A stretch of 64,000 nt of DNA from Trichomonas vaginalis G3 (GCF_026262505.1 NC_067207.1:19932082-19996081); one strand, 5' to 3'. Shown: positions 26,519 through 38,033, counted from the first letter of the stretch. Numbers and translations: made by a program. The notes: generated by a model from the letters alone, not told the origin.

Positions 26519-26640
26519 ACAAAAATATATTTTAGGTGAAGAGGTGAGATTTCACCTGTTTTCTCACCTGTTTTTTCACCTGTTTTCTCACCTGTTTTTT
26601 CACCTGTTTTCTCACCGCTTAGCGGCTCAGATTGCTTTTG
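26519..26640 (+). repeat. Hairpin block, GGTGA type, expanded
   Basis: TATATTTTAGGTGAAGAGGT opens it, the core is GGTGAGATTTCACC, and the TTCACC/CTCACC tail units are expanded to five. It ends in the CCGCTTAGCGG hairpin (26615-26625). In B this one block lies between the integrase and the next accessory gene; in C two blocks and a KilA-N gene occupy the same place. Confidence 0.7.
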
Positions 26641-26730
26641 CTTTCTCGTGAATTTTCATGAATTTCCTTAAGATAGAAAAAATAAAGTTAGTTTTATTTT
26701 TATTTATTTTTTTATCTTGTATGTAAAGAT
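26641..26730 (+). promoter_or_regulatory. Accessory-gene leader
   Basis: GTGAATTTTCATGAATTTCC, TTAAGATAGAAAAAATAAAG and TTATCTTGTATGTAAAGAT precede the ATG at 26731. Confidence 0.55.
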
Positions 26731-27672
26731 ATGATTTCAACAATAGGTTCTACAACAATTCAAACAACTACAGCACCAAACTCGCTAGTCATGAATCCTA
26801 CATCTATGTTGGTAGAGATGAAAAGCTTCATTCCTTCTTCATATACTTTTGAGACAGAAATACAAAGAATTAAGCAAGAACTTTTAACAAGTAATTTAGA
26901 CTGTAGTGCGAAAGATGAAACAAATGAACAGTATCTTTATGACATGCAGGACATTATTGACCATTTACCCAAATTGCCTGAAATCCAACAACAAAAGCTC
27001 ACTATTCATGAATTCGATGAAATAGAAGTGAAACCAACTGACTCAGTAGAAATAAAGAAGTTCATACGTAAAGTAAACTATGAGTTTCTAGGATATCATT
27101 GCAACCATAAAGTTATGGACAAAGATTGCGACATGGTATATAAGAACATCTCTGACATATATAAATCTGGGGAGTTTAAGACATACGACAACTTTGTTTC
27201 ATTAGTTGCTGAATGTGTATGGCAGATAAGAGATAAAGATAAAAGATGTAAAATATGGAATGGACAAATAAAACCAACAACTTTTGAGTTAAAGAAAACC
27301 ATTGACGCCTTAGTTGTTCTAGCAGGTCAAATTTCAATGTATAACGCAAAAATGAATCCGCAATGTTCAAAATGTAAAGCAGCAATGAGGAAATATAACT
27401 ACTCACTAAAAGAGATAGAACGTATGAGAAACGACTATGCTGACTTAAAGAAAGAAGTAGAGAAACCAGCAGAAGATAAAATGGACATGTTAGCATTTCT
27501 GAACAAAAACTATCCAACAGCTGACGATTTCCTTCTATCTGACGTCAAGAAGAGGTATAAAGAAACTTTCGGCATTGTTAAAACTTTTGACATACTGACA
27601 GAAGAAATAGAAGCTACGAAATTGTTTAGAATTTCAAATATACATCGTACAATTCATGTAAAACGCTTATAA
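26731..27672 (+). CDS. Accessory protein family with CxxC motif, 313 residues
   Basis: Uninterrupted. Segments: a Thr-rich start (MISTIGSTTIQTT), NSLVMNPTSMLVEMKSFIPS, YLYDMQDIIDHLPKLPEIQQ, YEFLGYHCNHKVMDKDCDM and QISMYNAKMNPQCSKCKAAM. A helical region (EIERMRNDYADLKKEVEK) and a C-terminal FLNKNYPTADDFLLSDVKKR domain that may be a winged helix follow. One CxxC plus nearby Cys/His could bind metal. No family recognised. It is always grouped with KilA-N genes and has their leader, so a regulatory or host-interaction function is likely. Confidence 0.6.
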   Translation: MISTIGSTTIQTTTAPNSLVMNPTSMLVEMKSFIPSSYTFETEIQRIKQELLTSNLDCSAKDETNEQYLYDMQDIIDHLPKLPEIQQQKLTIHEFDEIEVKPTDSVEIKKFIRKVNYEFLGYHCNHKVMDKDCDMVYKNISDIYKSGEFKTYDNFVSLVAECVWQIRDKDKRCKIWNGQIKPTTFELKKTIDALVVLAGQISMYNAKMNPQCSKCKAAMRKYNYSLKEIERMRNDYADLKKEVEKPAEDKMDMLAFLNKNYPTADDFLLSDVKKRYKETFGIVKTFDILTEEIEATKLFRISNIHRTIHVKRL

Positions 27673-27678
27673 AATAAC

Positions 27679-27741
27679 TGGGGTGAAAAATTAGGTGAGA
27701 AAACTGGTGAAATCTCACCTCTTCACCTAAAATATATTTTT
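27679..27741 (-). repeat. Hairpin block, GGTGA type, reverse
   Basis: Follows the stop of the preceding gene. Core GGTGAAATCTCACC, the reverse complement of the core at 26519-26640. Confidence 0.7.
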
Positions 27742-27858
27742 ATTGAATTCAGCAACAAAATTCTGAGTAAAATAATTTTTAGGGCATGTGTCAAACCGTT
27801 GAGTTTTCACAAAATTTAAAAAATAACGTTTACCATGTAAAACGCTTATAAAATAACT

Positions 27859-27922
27859 GGGGTGAAAAATTAGGTGAGAAAACAGGTGAAATCTCACCTC
27901 TTCACCTAAAATATATTTTTAT
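27859..27922 (-). repeat. Hairpin block, GGTGA type, reverse, second copy
   Basis: Second copy after a 180-bp duplication of the gene's 3' flank (TTTACCATGTAAAACGCTTA). The same duplication is seen after the homologous gene in element A (9420-9512). Confidence 0.7.
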
Positions 27923-28016
27923 TGAATTCAGCAACAAAAATCATGAATTTCATTAGTTAGAAAAATAACGCTAATTTTTTCTAAGAAAATTTTTTATTTT
28001 GTATGTAAAGACAGTA

Positions 28017-28628
28017 ATGTCAAACATTGAGTTTGAAACAGTTAGAAAGATAGACAATGACACCAAAGTGGTTAGAATAGGTGATTTAAACGTAAGATAC
28101 TCAAAGAAATACAACAAATATTCTTTGTCAGACATTATATCTCCATCTGGAAAGAAAACAAACGACTGGGTTAGAAATGCTTCAACTCAGAAAATTTTGA
28201 CAAGAAATCCTGAGCTTATGATATCAGTAGCATTTCATGGAACAAGAGCATATCTTATAGACAAAAGTCTTATACCAATAGTTTTGTTATGGTTAGACCC
28301 AGTTGTTGGATATAACTTCATAACTTATGGTTCATTCGACTCAGAACGTTGCAGTGAAGGCTTACTTTACATCGTTCAGAAACCGAAGGACTTCAATACA
28401 AAGAGATATAAGATAGGAAGAACATATAATATAACTCAAAGATATGACAGTACAGTCAATAGAGTCAAGGTTGTGTTCGTTAATGATATGAGAGCTGCTG
28501 AAACAGAACTGCTTGAAGTTTTTGAGAAAATGTATGGTGCTCCCATGAAAGGTAAAGAAACGTTTGAAGTAGATGAGATAGATAAAGCTATAAAATTATT
28601 TGACGAAGTTGCTGAAAAATACATGTAA
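28017..28628 (+). CDS. KilA-N-like / T5orf172 protein (B)
   Basis: 203 residues from the ATG after TTTTGTATGTAAAGACAG. Same architecture as at 10063-10677: a KilA-N/MSV199-like N-terminal half and a C-terminal GLLYIVQKPKDFNTKRYKIG T5orf172 domain. Nearly identical to the copy in element C at 59278-59889. Uninterrupted. Likely a DNA-binding regulator with a GIY-YIG-like fold; catalytic activity is not established. Confidence 0.75.
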   Translation: MSNIEFETVRKIDNDTKVVRIGDLNVRYSKKYNKYSLSDIISPSGKKTNDWVRNASTQKILTRNPELMISVAFHGTRAYLIDKSLIPIVLLWLDPVVGYNFITYGSFDSERCSEGLLYIVQKPKDFNTKRYKIGRTYNITQRYDSTVNRVKVVFVNDMRAAETELLEVFEKMYGAPMKGKETFEVDEIDKAIKLFDEVAEKYM

Positions 28629-28716
28629 AGCGTTTATTTTTGGTCTTTTGTGAAAGTCAGAAAATAAAGTTAGTTTTATTTTTATTTATTTTTTTATTTT
28701 GTATGTAAAGACAGTA

Positions 28717-29544
28717 ATGTCAACATCAGAGAACACAACAACTGCTATCGTTCATGAAGCCATAAATGAAGAATATGAATACATACAATATAACAAACAA
28801 CTTCGCCTCATTCGTTCGGTCAAAGATGACATGTACCAAATGCAAAGTATAATGAATGCTCTTCGTTCTACAAAGCAAGCATATCATTGGTTTGAAAACC
28901 AACAGACAAAAGAACTTTTAGAAGAATTTCCTCATATGATTGCTTCCCTCGGAAAACCGAGAGAAGAGATTCCGTATGAAAATCGCAAGAATTTGGCACC
29001 TGGTTTGAAAGGATATTATGTTCATAGACTTTTAGTAAATGCTGTAGCAATGTGGGCTTCACCTCGTTATGCTTGTTATATTTTCATGATGTTAGATGAA
29101 CTATATAAAGCAGAACGTGGAGAGATGGAAAAGAAACTTCAAGCAAAAGATGAAGTCATTGAATCCAAAGACAAAAGCATACAGAAAAGAATACCACGTT
29201 CAGTACCAAAAGGAAAGGAAAAGAGTTATAAGTATATGATATATACTGAAGAGTTGGAGAAAGAAGAAGATAAAGATATGGTTATGTTGCATTTAGTCAG
29301 AAGAAACAACAAGAGCTTTTATGACCTTGCTAAGATTTACAAATCTGACAGAAACTGGTTCTATCGTGAAAACTTACCGATTTCAATGACACCGAATGAG
29401 CAAATAAAGGAAATTGTCAAAAGTACTCTTCCTCAAACACACTATGACATCAAAGGTTGCACAATACTTACATTCAAAGAAGACTTACCATTACTGAAGG
29501 AAAAAATAACAGAATATTTCGATAACTTCAAAGAGGAAGAATAA
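28717..29544 (+). CDS. KilA-N-type protein with conserved C-terminal domain, variant 2
   Basis: 275 residues. Shares the first 45 residues and the C-terminal 150 with the element A gene at 10767-11606. The middle (ALRSTKQAYHWFENQQTKEL, then LLEEFPHMIASLGKPREE) is of another kind, and it is shared with the gene at 58363-59190. The codons for ASLGKPRE contain a near-perfect hairpin CTTCCCTCGG..CCGAGAGAAG with an AAAA loop. Leader TTTTGTATGTAAAGACAG. Likely a DNA-binding regulator. Confidence 0.7.
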   Translation: MSTSENTTTAIVHEAINEEYEYIQYNKQLRLIRSVKDDMYQMQSIMNALRSTKQAYHWFENQQTKELLEEFPHMIASLGKPREEIPYENRKNLAPGLKGYYVHRLLVNAVAMWASPRYACYIFMMLDELYKAERGEMEKKLQAKDEVIESKDKSIQKRIPRSVPKGKEKSYKYMIYTEELEKEEDKDMVMLHLVRRNNKSFYDLAKIYKSDRNWFYRENLPISMTPNEQIKEIVKSTLPQTHYDIKGCTILTFKEDLPLLKEKITEYFDNFKEEE

Positions 29545-29560
29545 AAAAATATATTTTTGC

Positions 29561-30034
29561 TTAAATGACGTCAGGGTCAATTTCTTCAACCATTTCACTT
29601 TCTTCGTCAATGTCAATAGAAGCTTCTTCAACCTTTGGTAAGAATTTCTGTATAACATCTTTATTCGTTATTGTCTTCAGAGATGAAGGATAATATTTCA
29701 CATTTGTTTCACCCTTCTTATATTCTTTCTGTTCGGAAAGATTCATAGCAATACTGAAGAAGTCAATGTTAGAGTTCTTTATGACAGTATAATGAGTATC
29801 TTTGACATTCACGAAGAAACCCTTTTGTTTCAAAACTACTGCTAACTCTTGTGAAGTATAACGTTTGCGGTCAATGACAATAGCTAATGGTCTGACATAC
29901 TGACCAAACTTAGATTCTTTCACAAACTGCTTGTTAAAGATAACATTAACGTTTGAAGCACCATTGAACTCATTCTTGATGGCAGTAGCGAGAGCATTGT
30001 ATGAAAAGAACTTGCAATCTTGCATGTGTTTCAT
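29561..30034 (-). CDS. Hypothetical protein with acidic tail, 157 residues
   Basis: Starts MKHMQDCKFFSYNALATAIK, has a basic middle (LAIVIDRKRYTSQELAVVLK) and ends in a strongly acidic tail (IDIDEESEMVEEIDPDVI). Compact beta/alpha pattern plus acidic C-terminus is typical of single-stranded-DNA-binding proteins, and it lies directly head-to-head with polymerase B. That role is an inference. The homolog in C is at 57775-58246. Confidence 0.5.
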   Translation of the reverse strand: MKHMQDCKFFSYNALATAIKNEFNGASNVNVIFNKQFVKESKFGQYVRPLAIVIDRKRYTSQELAVVLKQKGFFVNVKDTHYTVIKNSNIDFFSIAMNLSEQKEYKKGETNVKYYPSSLKTITNKDVIQKFLPKVEEASIDIDEESEMVEEIDPDVI

Positions 30035-30126
30035 TAAAATAAAAATATTAAATTATTTTGAAAAATAACTTAAAAAAAATCTAATCTAATTTTTTCAAAA
30101 AAATATTTTTTTATTTCCTACTAAAG

Positions 30127-33100
30127 ATGTATCGGAAGTTGTCTAAGTTAGAACACTCGGAAATAAAACAACTTCTTACAGAAGCTAACATAGATGTTGC
30201 AAAACATTACGCGACAAACAAAAAAGCACTCGCTGACATCCTCAATGACTACAATGGTGAAATAACTTATGATAGAATTCATGAGTTCATAAATGCAAGA
30301 GCATTTCCTTTAAATGACGTTGCTATTGACTTATATCATAGACGTTCAATACCTCATGAAGTAAGGCGTGAGATGTTTGACATAACAAATGCGAACGTTG
30401 GTCATACTCGTAAAGTTCTTTCTCATGATGTTCGTCAAGAGATGTTTGAACTTACGAACTCAAACGTTGGTGAAACACGAAAGAGAGATGACACACTGAA
30501 ACAACAGAGAAGAGAGATGTTTAAAAATGCTATAGAACAAGTTCGCAAAGCTAACGATGTCATTCGTTCCATTGACGACAAACCAAAAGAAGGTGAGAGA
30601 TGGTTAAAGAAAGATGAAGAGAATAGGAAGAGAAATGTGAAGTCAGGCAATAGACTCATTGACTTTAACATCGAAGCTTTAGATGAACCAAACAGAGACT
30701 ACTTACACAAACATTTCGGTAAGGTTTTCATGAGACTCTTAGAGAAGATTAAAATAAACTCACAACAGAGATGGATGGTATGTTATAAACTTGGTGGAAA
30801 GTATGAATGTTCTACGTTAAACCTCAATAATATTGGAACATTACTACATCAGCTCTTGAAGGAGAACTTTATATCAGAGATAGAAGCAAATGCTGCAGGT
30901 ATTGTTGAAATGCACTATGACTTCTTCTTGACAAACATAAAGAATCTTACTGAAATAAAGATGTATGATTTAACAGAATATGAAGGCTTAACGATGTCAG
31001 ATGTAAAGAAAGGAAAGCCACAGAAGCGACCATATAGAGATGAAAGCACACTGACAGAAAGACAGAAAAGATTATTGAACAGACTTAAACAAACAGGAGA
31101 TAAACAAGATATAGATGACTTCTGGAATGAAATCCTTGGTGAAAAGAAGTTTTATAAGAAGAGAAGCGGTCAGTTCTGGAAGTATCTTTGCACATTACCT
31201 ATAAATCTTGAACGCTACCAAATCTTCAATGAACTGAACAACACTTATGACAGAAGACAATTGTTTCGTTTATGCTTGCATTCAGGCTGGAGTAAATGAA
31301 GAAACTATTGACCACATGAGAGAAGTCATTCGTGTTAGAGACTTTCCTCAAAGTAAAGTACAAGAAATTTCTGACGCAACTGGTATAGCATTTAATGTTA
31401 CCATTGGTTATTTCGACAACTCCAAAGATAACAGAATAATTCACTACATACCAAAAGAATGTGAAACTGCTCGAACTATTGACTTACTTCTTGTTGAACA
31501 CCACTACATGCTAAATGAAAGATTACCAATGACAACATACTTCATTCGAAACTATAAAGAAATTCTCAAAGCTTGTGGTGGAATGAACATTGAGAAACAG
31601 ATGAAGATTTATACAAAGAGAGAGAACAAATATGTAGTTCGTTATGATAGAACAACACCGTTATGGGATGTTATGAAAACATTGTGGGAGTGCAAATATT
31701 TCGAACCTATTTCTTATGGAGAACTTTTCACATATACGACTGACTTATATAAACAGAACCTTGCACCATTTAAAGATTTGACATATGCTCCAAAGTATTG
31801 TGTACAACTGAAGAAGAAAGCAGAGTCAAAAGAAGTAAATAAAAATAAGTGCAAGTTCATTCCTGAGCACGTTTTCTTTGCTGACTTTGAGTGTAGCACA
31901 GACGGCTTTCATAAAGCTTTTAACATCTGTTATGACAGTGAAGATGGTTCAGTGAGTGAAAGCATTTGGGGTCAGAACTGTGCAACAGAATTTTTGGAGC
32001 GACTTCCTGACAAGAGTTTAATATATTTCCATAACCTCAGTTATGATATAAACTTCATCTTAAGACACATGACAGAAGTGAAAGGAACTCCCATCATTAA
32101 AGGTTCACGAACAATGCAAATAACTGGTTTATATAAAGGACGGGCAATTATTATAAAAGACTCTTACAGTGTTATAAATAAGAAGCTTAAACTATTTCCT
32201 GCTATGTTTAACTTACAAACAGGACCGAAAGAAGTATTTCCATACAACTACTACAGCAGTACTTTGTTAGCAAATGACAACAGAACTGGTGTCATTTCTG
32301 AAGCGTGTAAGTTTGTAAAAGATATTGAAACGTTCATGAAGAACATAGATTCCATCAAAGGTTGCAGAATAGATGAGAACCACTTCGACTTAGAAAAATA
32401 TAGCACGTTTTACTGCAAACAAGATGTAAGAATTTTAAGAGAAGGTTTTGTAAAGTTCCGCAATGACTTATTGAAAGAGTTTGATTTAAACGTTTATGAC
32501 TACGTTAGTATTTGTTTATTGCTAACAAATTATTTGAGAACAGAGTGTACTTCCCGAATGGAAATCTTTATGACCTCTCAAATAAACCAAGAGAATTTAT
32601 TTCGAGATGCATTCAAGGTGGAAGATGTATGCTGTCAGATAACATGAAACAAAAGAGCGAAAAGAAACTCATTGCTGATTTCGACGCTGTTTCATTATAT
32701 CCATCAGCTATAGCAAGACTTTATACTTTGGAAGGAATTCCAAAGGTTATGAAGGATGAGATGCTAAGCACAGAGTATCTCATGAGACATTTATTCGATG
32801 ACGACCAAAAGGAACCCATTGGTGAAAAGTTTATGTCTGGCTTCTTTGTTCTCATTAAGATAACAGAGATTGGTATACACAGACACTTTCCTTTAATAGT
32901 TTGTGACCCTGAACTAAATCCAGAACTTAACGTTCCCAGAAGTTCAAACACTTGCTGTTTAATGTATGTTGACCATATAACATTACAAGACCTCATAAAA
33001 TATCAAGGTGTCAAATGTGAAGTGTTGCAAGGATACTATTACGATGGAAACAGAGATTTGAGAATAAGAGATGAAGTTAAGAAATTGTTTTGAGTTAAGG

Positions 33101-33938
33101 TTAAAGTATAGAAAGAAGAAACCATTACAAGAAATTATAAAACTCATTCTGAACAGCATTTATGGCCCAAAACCATTTTATCTCCTATTGAGTCAAAAAT
33201 AACCATAGTAGATGACAAAGATGCTATAAGATATGCTATAAGAAATTACAACCATATAGTGAAGTTCGAAGTTTGGGTTCAGATAAAACTATTTTTCAAG
33301 CTAACGAAAAGCATTTGCAGACACTTTTAACTTCTGTCCACTTGGTGTTAACATTCTATCTATGTCGAAGAGAATAATGTGTGAAGTATTCTGTACTGCT
33401 GAAGACTTAGGAATGGACATCTTTTATAGCGATACCGACAGTATGCATCTCTACAATGAAGATATCCCTCGTTTAGCTGAAGAGTTTGAGAAACGTTATG
33501 AAGAGTTTCTCATTGGTAAAAACCTTGGTCAGTTTCATAGCGACTTCGCAGAAATAACACCTGGAAAACAAAGTTTAGCATACAAGTCAATATTTTGTGG
33601 AAAGAAGACCTACATAGACTTACTCACTAACGATTTAAATGAAGTTGCATTTCACTGCAGAATGAAAGGCGTGAAGCAAGATGTTATTGCTTTAACCGCT
33701 AATGAAATGTTTCCTGAAGCTATACAATGCTATTACAATGAAGATAAAGGTTTAATGGTTCCGCAAGGAAAATTTGACAAAGACTCTTGAGTTCAGTGTC
33801 ATGAAACTTTATAAAGCACTTTATGACGGTCAAGAGATTGGATTTGACTTATGTAAGTCATGTCAACCTTGCTTTGAAGAGAAGTTTAACTTCTCAATAA
33901 CGACTAAAACAAGCTTTATTCGTAAGTTGAAGTTCTGA
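30127..33938 (+). pseudogene. Protein-primed DNA polymerase B of element B
   Basis: The readings cover a family B polymerase of about 1200 residues. The N-terminal region is helical and may be the terminal-protein part. The exonuclease part shows FADFECSTDG (Exo I), YFHNLSYDINF (Exo II) and YCKQDVRIL (Exo III). The polymerase part shows DFDAVSLYPSAIARL (motif A) and DTDSMHLYN (motif C). This enzyme copies the linear element starting from a protein primer. Element B has an in-frame 28-residue repeat near the N-terminus that element C lacks. The locus looks broken (several breaks). Confidence 0.85.
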
Positions 33939-34034
33939 GGTCATTTATTTTTGTCAGCAATAGGTCATGAATGAGGTCATTTATTTTTGTCAGCAATGAG
34001 GTCATTCGTTGATAAAAATAAAGCTAGCGTAGAT

Positions 34035-34891
34035 TTACAATACTGCGATGTAGAGTTTAAGAGTTGTGCTTCAATGTAGAGACAGTCCTTATGGTCTGGA
34101 TGTAAGAACACTGGGCAGTTATGGTCATGAGTGGAGAACATGTCTATCCAAAACTCACGATTGAAGCCAGTTAATTTATAGTATTTAGGGTTAGGAAGTG
34201 TGTGAAGTTCTTGTATGACCAATGAACTCATTTTCAACTCCTTTACTTAAGTTTGAATATAATATAGCTTGCTTTCTATCCCAAATGCCAGTGTTACAAT
34301 CTTTGAAAATTCATTTTTCCTCGGAAGCATTGCATCATAATTGAAAACATTCTTGAAATCATCACTTGGTTCAGAGATTTGAAATCTTATATACGTAATG
34401 GATTTTTTTTTCTCTTTAGCGACTCATTGAATGGTGAATATATAACAAACTGACAGTCATGAGTTCCATCTTCATTTTCATTAAATTCATAATGAAAAGT
34501 CTATAAGTTGTGGCCGACTACCTTCTTCCTTCAGTTGTGCAAGAAACTCACGTAAAGGCTGTAAAGTTTGTACTTCAATGTTGAACTTTTTCTCGAACAT
34601 CTCATTAAATGAAATCATACATTGCAACAATGTTGTATCGTCTTTAAAGTATTTGTATATGTGAATGTTTTGGGCGCTTAAAGACTGTTCGTCATTTTCT
34701 ATCTCGACTTGAAGTATAAAGTCAACCTTTCTGAAAGCACGTGTTATATACATAGATGTATGCCAATGTACTTCTCTTCATTTATGTTCACAATTCAGTC
34801 TGTTGGAAACTTAAACGTTACTCTGTTCCCTTTATTTTGAGTCAGGGTTTTCACTACTGAACGCAACAGTTAAAGGTATTTGTCTATACAT
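34035..34891 (-). pseudogene. Vertex/minor-capsid-type protein (B)
   Basis: Counterpart of the uninterrupted gene at 52971-53828, with the same recognisable segments (ITRAFRKVDFILQVEIENDE, KYYKLTGFNREFWIDMFSTH). Leader TTTTTATCCGAATTAA before the start. The locus looks broken (several breaks). Confidence 0.6.
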
Positions 34892-34917
34892 TTAATTCGG
34901 ATAAAAATAAACCATTT

Positions 34918-35187
34918 ACTCTTTCTTTGCTTCAGCTTCTTTAGCTTTTTGTTCTTCCTTTGCTTTTGCTTCTTCTCTAGCTTTCTTTGCCAGCAAACGT
35001 GGGTTCTTTTGTTTCCAGCAGCTAATGCAGCAAGTTGTTTTTCACTAAGTTTTCTCTTTGGTCTCTCTGGCTTTGTTCTTGTTTTTGTTCCTTCAGTTCG
35101 GATAAAATTTGCTCGCGAATTTCTTTCTTCAATGCTTCAAACATCTATGACCCCTTGGGTCTTGTCCGTAGGGCTTGTCTGAGTCAT
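34918..35187 (-). pseudogene. Small Lys/Glu-rich protein (B)
   Basis: Counterpart of the gene at 52680-52946 (QLAALAAGRQKNPRLLAKKA region recognisable). The locus looks broken (a few breaks). Confidence 0.5.
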
Positions 35188-35232
35188 TTGACTGCAGATA
35201 AAAAACAAAATTAAAACTTTAACCGATGTAAA

Positions 35233-35665
35233 ATGAGCTTGTCAAAATCAGAACGAGAGTCTATTATATTAAATGACGCCAGAGGAATACAACATCCTTT
35301 CTATTACGTAAGTCAGAGTAAAGATGGTAAAATATATGTAAGAAAAAGAAAGGTTCCATTAGCGAATGCAGAAAGCGACAACATTAAGGTGCATGGCAAG
35401 GGTGAAGTCCACGAAGCCCATATAAAACCTTCTGTTCAAACTGAGCCACCAAAAGAACCAGAAGAAAAGAAGCCAGATGTACTTTCAATAACGAACCAAG
35501 AGCTTTTGCAAAGTTCGTGAATTTCATTGAAAAACAAACCGAGTCAAAGAACCCTGACCCGCCAGTGAAAGAAGTTGAGACAAAAGAGAATGTACAGTTC
35601 ATTGAAAATGTCAAGAAACAACTTCCACACGAATGCCAAGAAGAAGAGTGAGAATAATGAAGTAA
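35233..35665 (+). pseudogene. Small structural-type protein (B)
   Basis: Counterpart of the gene at 52200-52634, beginning MSLKS-type SKSERESIILNDARGIQHPF and YYVSQSKDGKIYVRKRKVPL. Related to the element A product at 4975-5541. The locus looks broken (about two breaks). Confidence 0.55.
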
Positions 35666-35692
35666 ATAGATATTTTTATCTGAAGTAAATAC

Positions 35693-37256
35693 ATGCAGAA
35701 CGAACAGCTAAACGAATTTACTCCAGCAGAGCATATTCATCAGATTCGCTCATATTCGATATCATAGACAATGCAGTTCAAATTGGTGACACTAATAGAA
35801 AATATTCTGACGCAAAGATTCCATCACAACCTGGAACTGCTAAAGATAAACACATGGGTAACATTCAATCTCTCACCTCCTGGTGAAAATATGTTGGACC
35901 TTTACAATACATTCATACGTATAAAATGGAAGGTCAATTTATTGTAGATAAAGAAATTGGTTCAGGTTCCAATAAAACAAACCCACCAGGATTTTGGATT
36001 GGTTTCGATGACGCTTTCTATGCAGTTGCGGATATCAAAATCCTTGCAAATGTCGTATCGTATATTCTCAAGACAACGCAAGAGAAGAAGCATATATAAC
36101 TTCAAACTCACAAACTACGAACAAATAAAGAAAGTAGATGTTTTCTCAAAGACTCGACATGAAGATGTATGGAGTCATTCGGGAACATGCAGAACAGGAC
36201 AAATTGTTAGTGGCCAATTACAGCAGGAAAATCATTTGATTTTAAGCTTCGTTTAAGAATTCCTGTTAGAAAGTTTTTACCATTAGAAACTATAAGATTT
36301 ATTCCTGCATTTGCAGGAAACATTCAGCTTAAAGTAAAGTTCAGTAGCGACGCCTTACAATGCACATCTATATCTGTAAATGATATCATTGCTTTCAATC
36401 CAACTCTTAAAGTTGCATTTGCTTCAGATTCAAATCCACCGACAAATAAATTTGTTCCATGGAATGAACCATTCACTATGATAACGAAGGCAGTAGAAGC
36501 TAGTGGAACAGTTACTATTACAACTGTAACCCAGCAACTATTTCGAACAAAGATGGATTTTAATGAATGTTTCATTCATCCAAAGTCATTCTCTTTAGAC
36601 CCTAACATTTATACAGAACTTGTAGAACATTATACAAACGAGGCTTTATGTTTTCCTGTTAAAGTTATGGATTGGATTCCTATGGACGGTTCATTCTCAA
36701 AGAATACAGATAGTTCAAGTGCAACATTTACAGCAGCTTATACGCCTATTAATGTTAAAAGTATTTGGGCACTATTTAGAAAGAAAGACAACTATTATGT
36801 TAATTTTGAGAACCCTAAGTTTAAATATCTTCAGCTTTCCATGGGAGCTTATGGAAATATGCCTGCAGAACCTGAAAAATCATATGGACCTGTATTTTAG
36901 AAATGGTTGCGAACGCTTGCAATACAAACAATGATATGATTGGATTTGATGAAGATGTTATGAGGTCATTGGTGATGATGGTAGTGTGGAACAGAAATGG
37001 GATAGCTATGACAAACACATTTCTTATGTGGTTTTCCAACAGAAGTGGACTTTTGCTTCCAGCAAGGTCAAACATCTACTGCTCCAATAACATACAAATT
37101 GTCTGTTAAAGGACCTATTGAGCAACTGAAAATGTACCAAAGCCACTTATTGGATTTATGAGGGATTGTTGCTTTGCCATTCAGGTGCGTGCTAATGGCA
37201 TCCCCATAATAAGATTAGATGACTATAACTTAGCTACGGACGACAGTGAGGAATAA
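35693..37256 (+). pseudogene. Major capsid protein locus of element B
   Basis: The readings run from MQNEQLNEFTPAEHIHQIRS to the end NLATDDSEE and cover about 520 residues. Beta-rich segments are MLDLYNTFIT, GFWIGFDDAFYAVAGYQILA (as read in element C), FKLRLRIPVR and FTAAYTPINVKSIWALFRKK. Length, position and pattern fit the Polinton double-jelly-roll capsid protein. The leader is TTTTTATCTGAAGTAAATAC. The locus looks broken (several breaks). Confidence 0.65.
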
Positions 37257-37286
37257 AGGATGAACGTTTATTTTTAAAGCTTATAA

Positions 37287-37730
37287 ATGAGTTCTTCATC
37301 AAGCTCTCGTGAACCTTCACCATCTATGAAACAAACTTTACCAAACGATTATGGAGCACCTATTGAATATTTCTTACGAGCTGCACAATGGCAAAGAGCA
37401 GTCTCACCAAGGTTAGGTGTTCCACCAGCTCCTGTCAAAAATAGCATTTGGTCAAGTCCTTATATAAGATATGGTCTCCCACTAGGTTTGCTAGCTACAG
37501 CAGGAGCAGTAATGATGTTGAAAAGAAATAAAGCAAATGTTGTAAATAATACTGAAGTAGCTGAAGTTAAACAAACTCCGACACCTTCGCCAAAACCAAC
37601 GCCTTCAATGACTCCTGAACCTATGGAAGTACAAACTCCTGTTCAAAAGTCAACTCCTAAACCGACTCCAACATTTAAACCAGAACCTACTCCTCAAATA
37701 AATCGTAAAACTCCTGCGTTTCCTTACTGA
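37287..37730 (+). CDS. Membrane-anchored Pro-rich protein, 147 residues
   Basis: A Ser-rich start (MSSSSSSREPSPSMKQTLPN) precedes a segment AAQWQRAVSPRLGVPPAP. One predicted membrane span (YGLPLGLLATAGAVMMLKR, residues about 63-80) follows, and the C-terminal half is low-complexity Pro/Thr/Lys (TPSPKPTPSM repeats). Nearly identical to the element C copy at 50112-50570, which is five residues longer in the Pro-rich part. No family recognised. It follows the capsid gene, so an internal-membrane or host-membrane virion protein is possible. Confidence 0.55.
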   Translation: MSSSSSSREPSPSMKQTLPNDYGAPIEYFLRAAQWQRAVSPRLGVPPAPVKNSIWSSPYIRYGLPLGLLATAGAVMMLKRNKANVVNNTEVAEVKQTPTPSPKPTPSMTPEPMEVQTPVQKSTPKPTPTFKPEPTPQINRKTPAFPY

Positions 37731-37779
37731 AAAAAATAACGTTCTTTTTATTTAATATTAAAATTTTTATTTGATTGAA

Positions 37780-38016
37780 ATGACAAATAAAGTCACTGAA
37801 GCAATGAAACAAAAGTTTTTGGTAGAATACATTAAATCAGGAACTATTCCAGAAGGTTTTTACATTCATACTATGAAGGATGGTAGAGTTCAGTTTAGAA
37901 AGATAAAGCAACCATTAGATAAAGAAGGAATTTTGAGAAAGATTAAACTTCATGAGGACAACATTGCTAAACTTAGGAAGAAGTTAGAAGAGTTGGAGAA
38001 AGGAAGAGAGTTATAA
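37780..38016 (+). CDS. Small hypothetical protein, 78 residues (B)
   Basis: ATG chosen at MTNKVTEAMKQKFLVEYIKS; an earlier in-frame start lies in the leader. A short domain with GFYIHTMKDGRVQFRKIKQP resembles the N-terminal domain of the small structural-type proteins at 35233 and 4975 (DGKIYVRKRK, NGTASISKKK). It ends in a helix (LRKIKLHEDNIAKLRKKLEE). The element C copy (49821-50063) ends differently, in DDSEE, like the end of the capsid protein. Confidence 0.55.
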   Translation: MTNKVTEAMKQKFLVEYIKSGTIPEGFYIHTMKDGRVQFRKIKQPLDKEGILRKIKLHEDNIAKLRKKLEELEKGREL

Positions 38017-38033
38017 AGCAATGAATTCAACAG

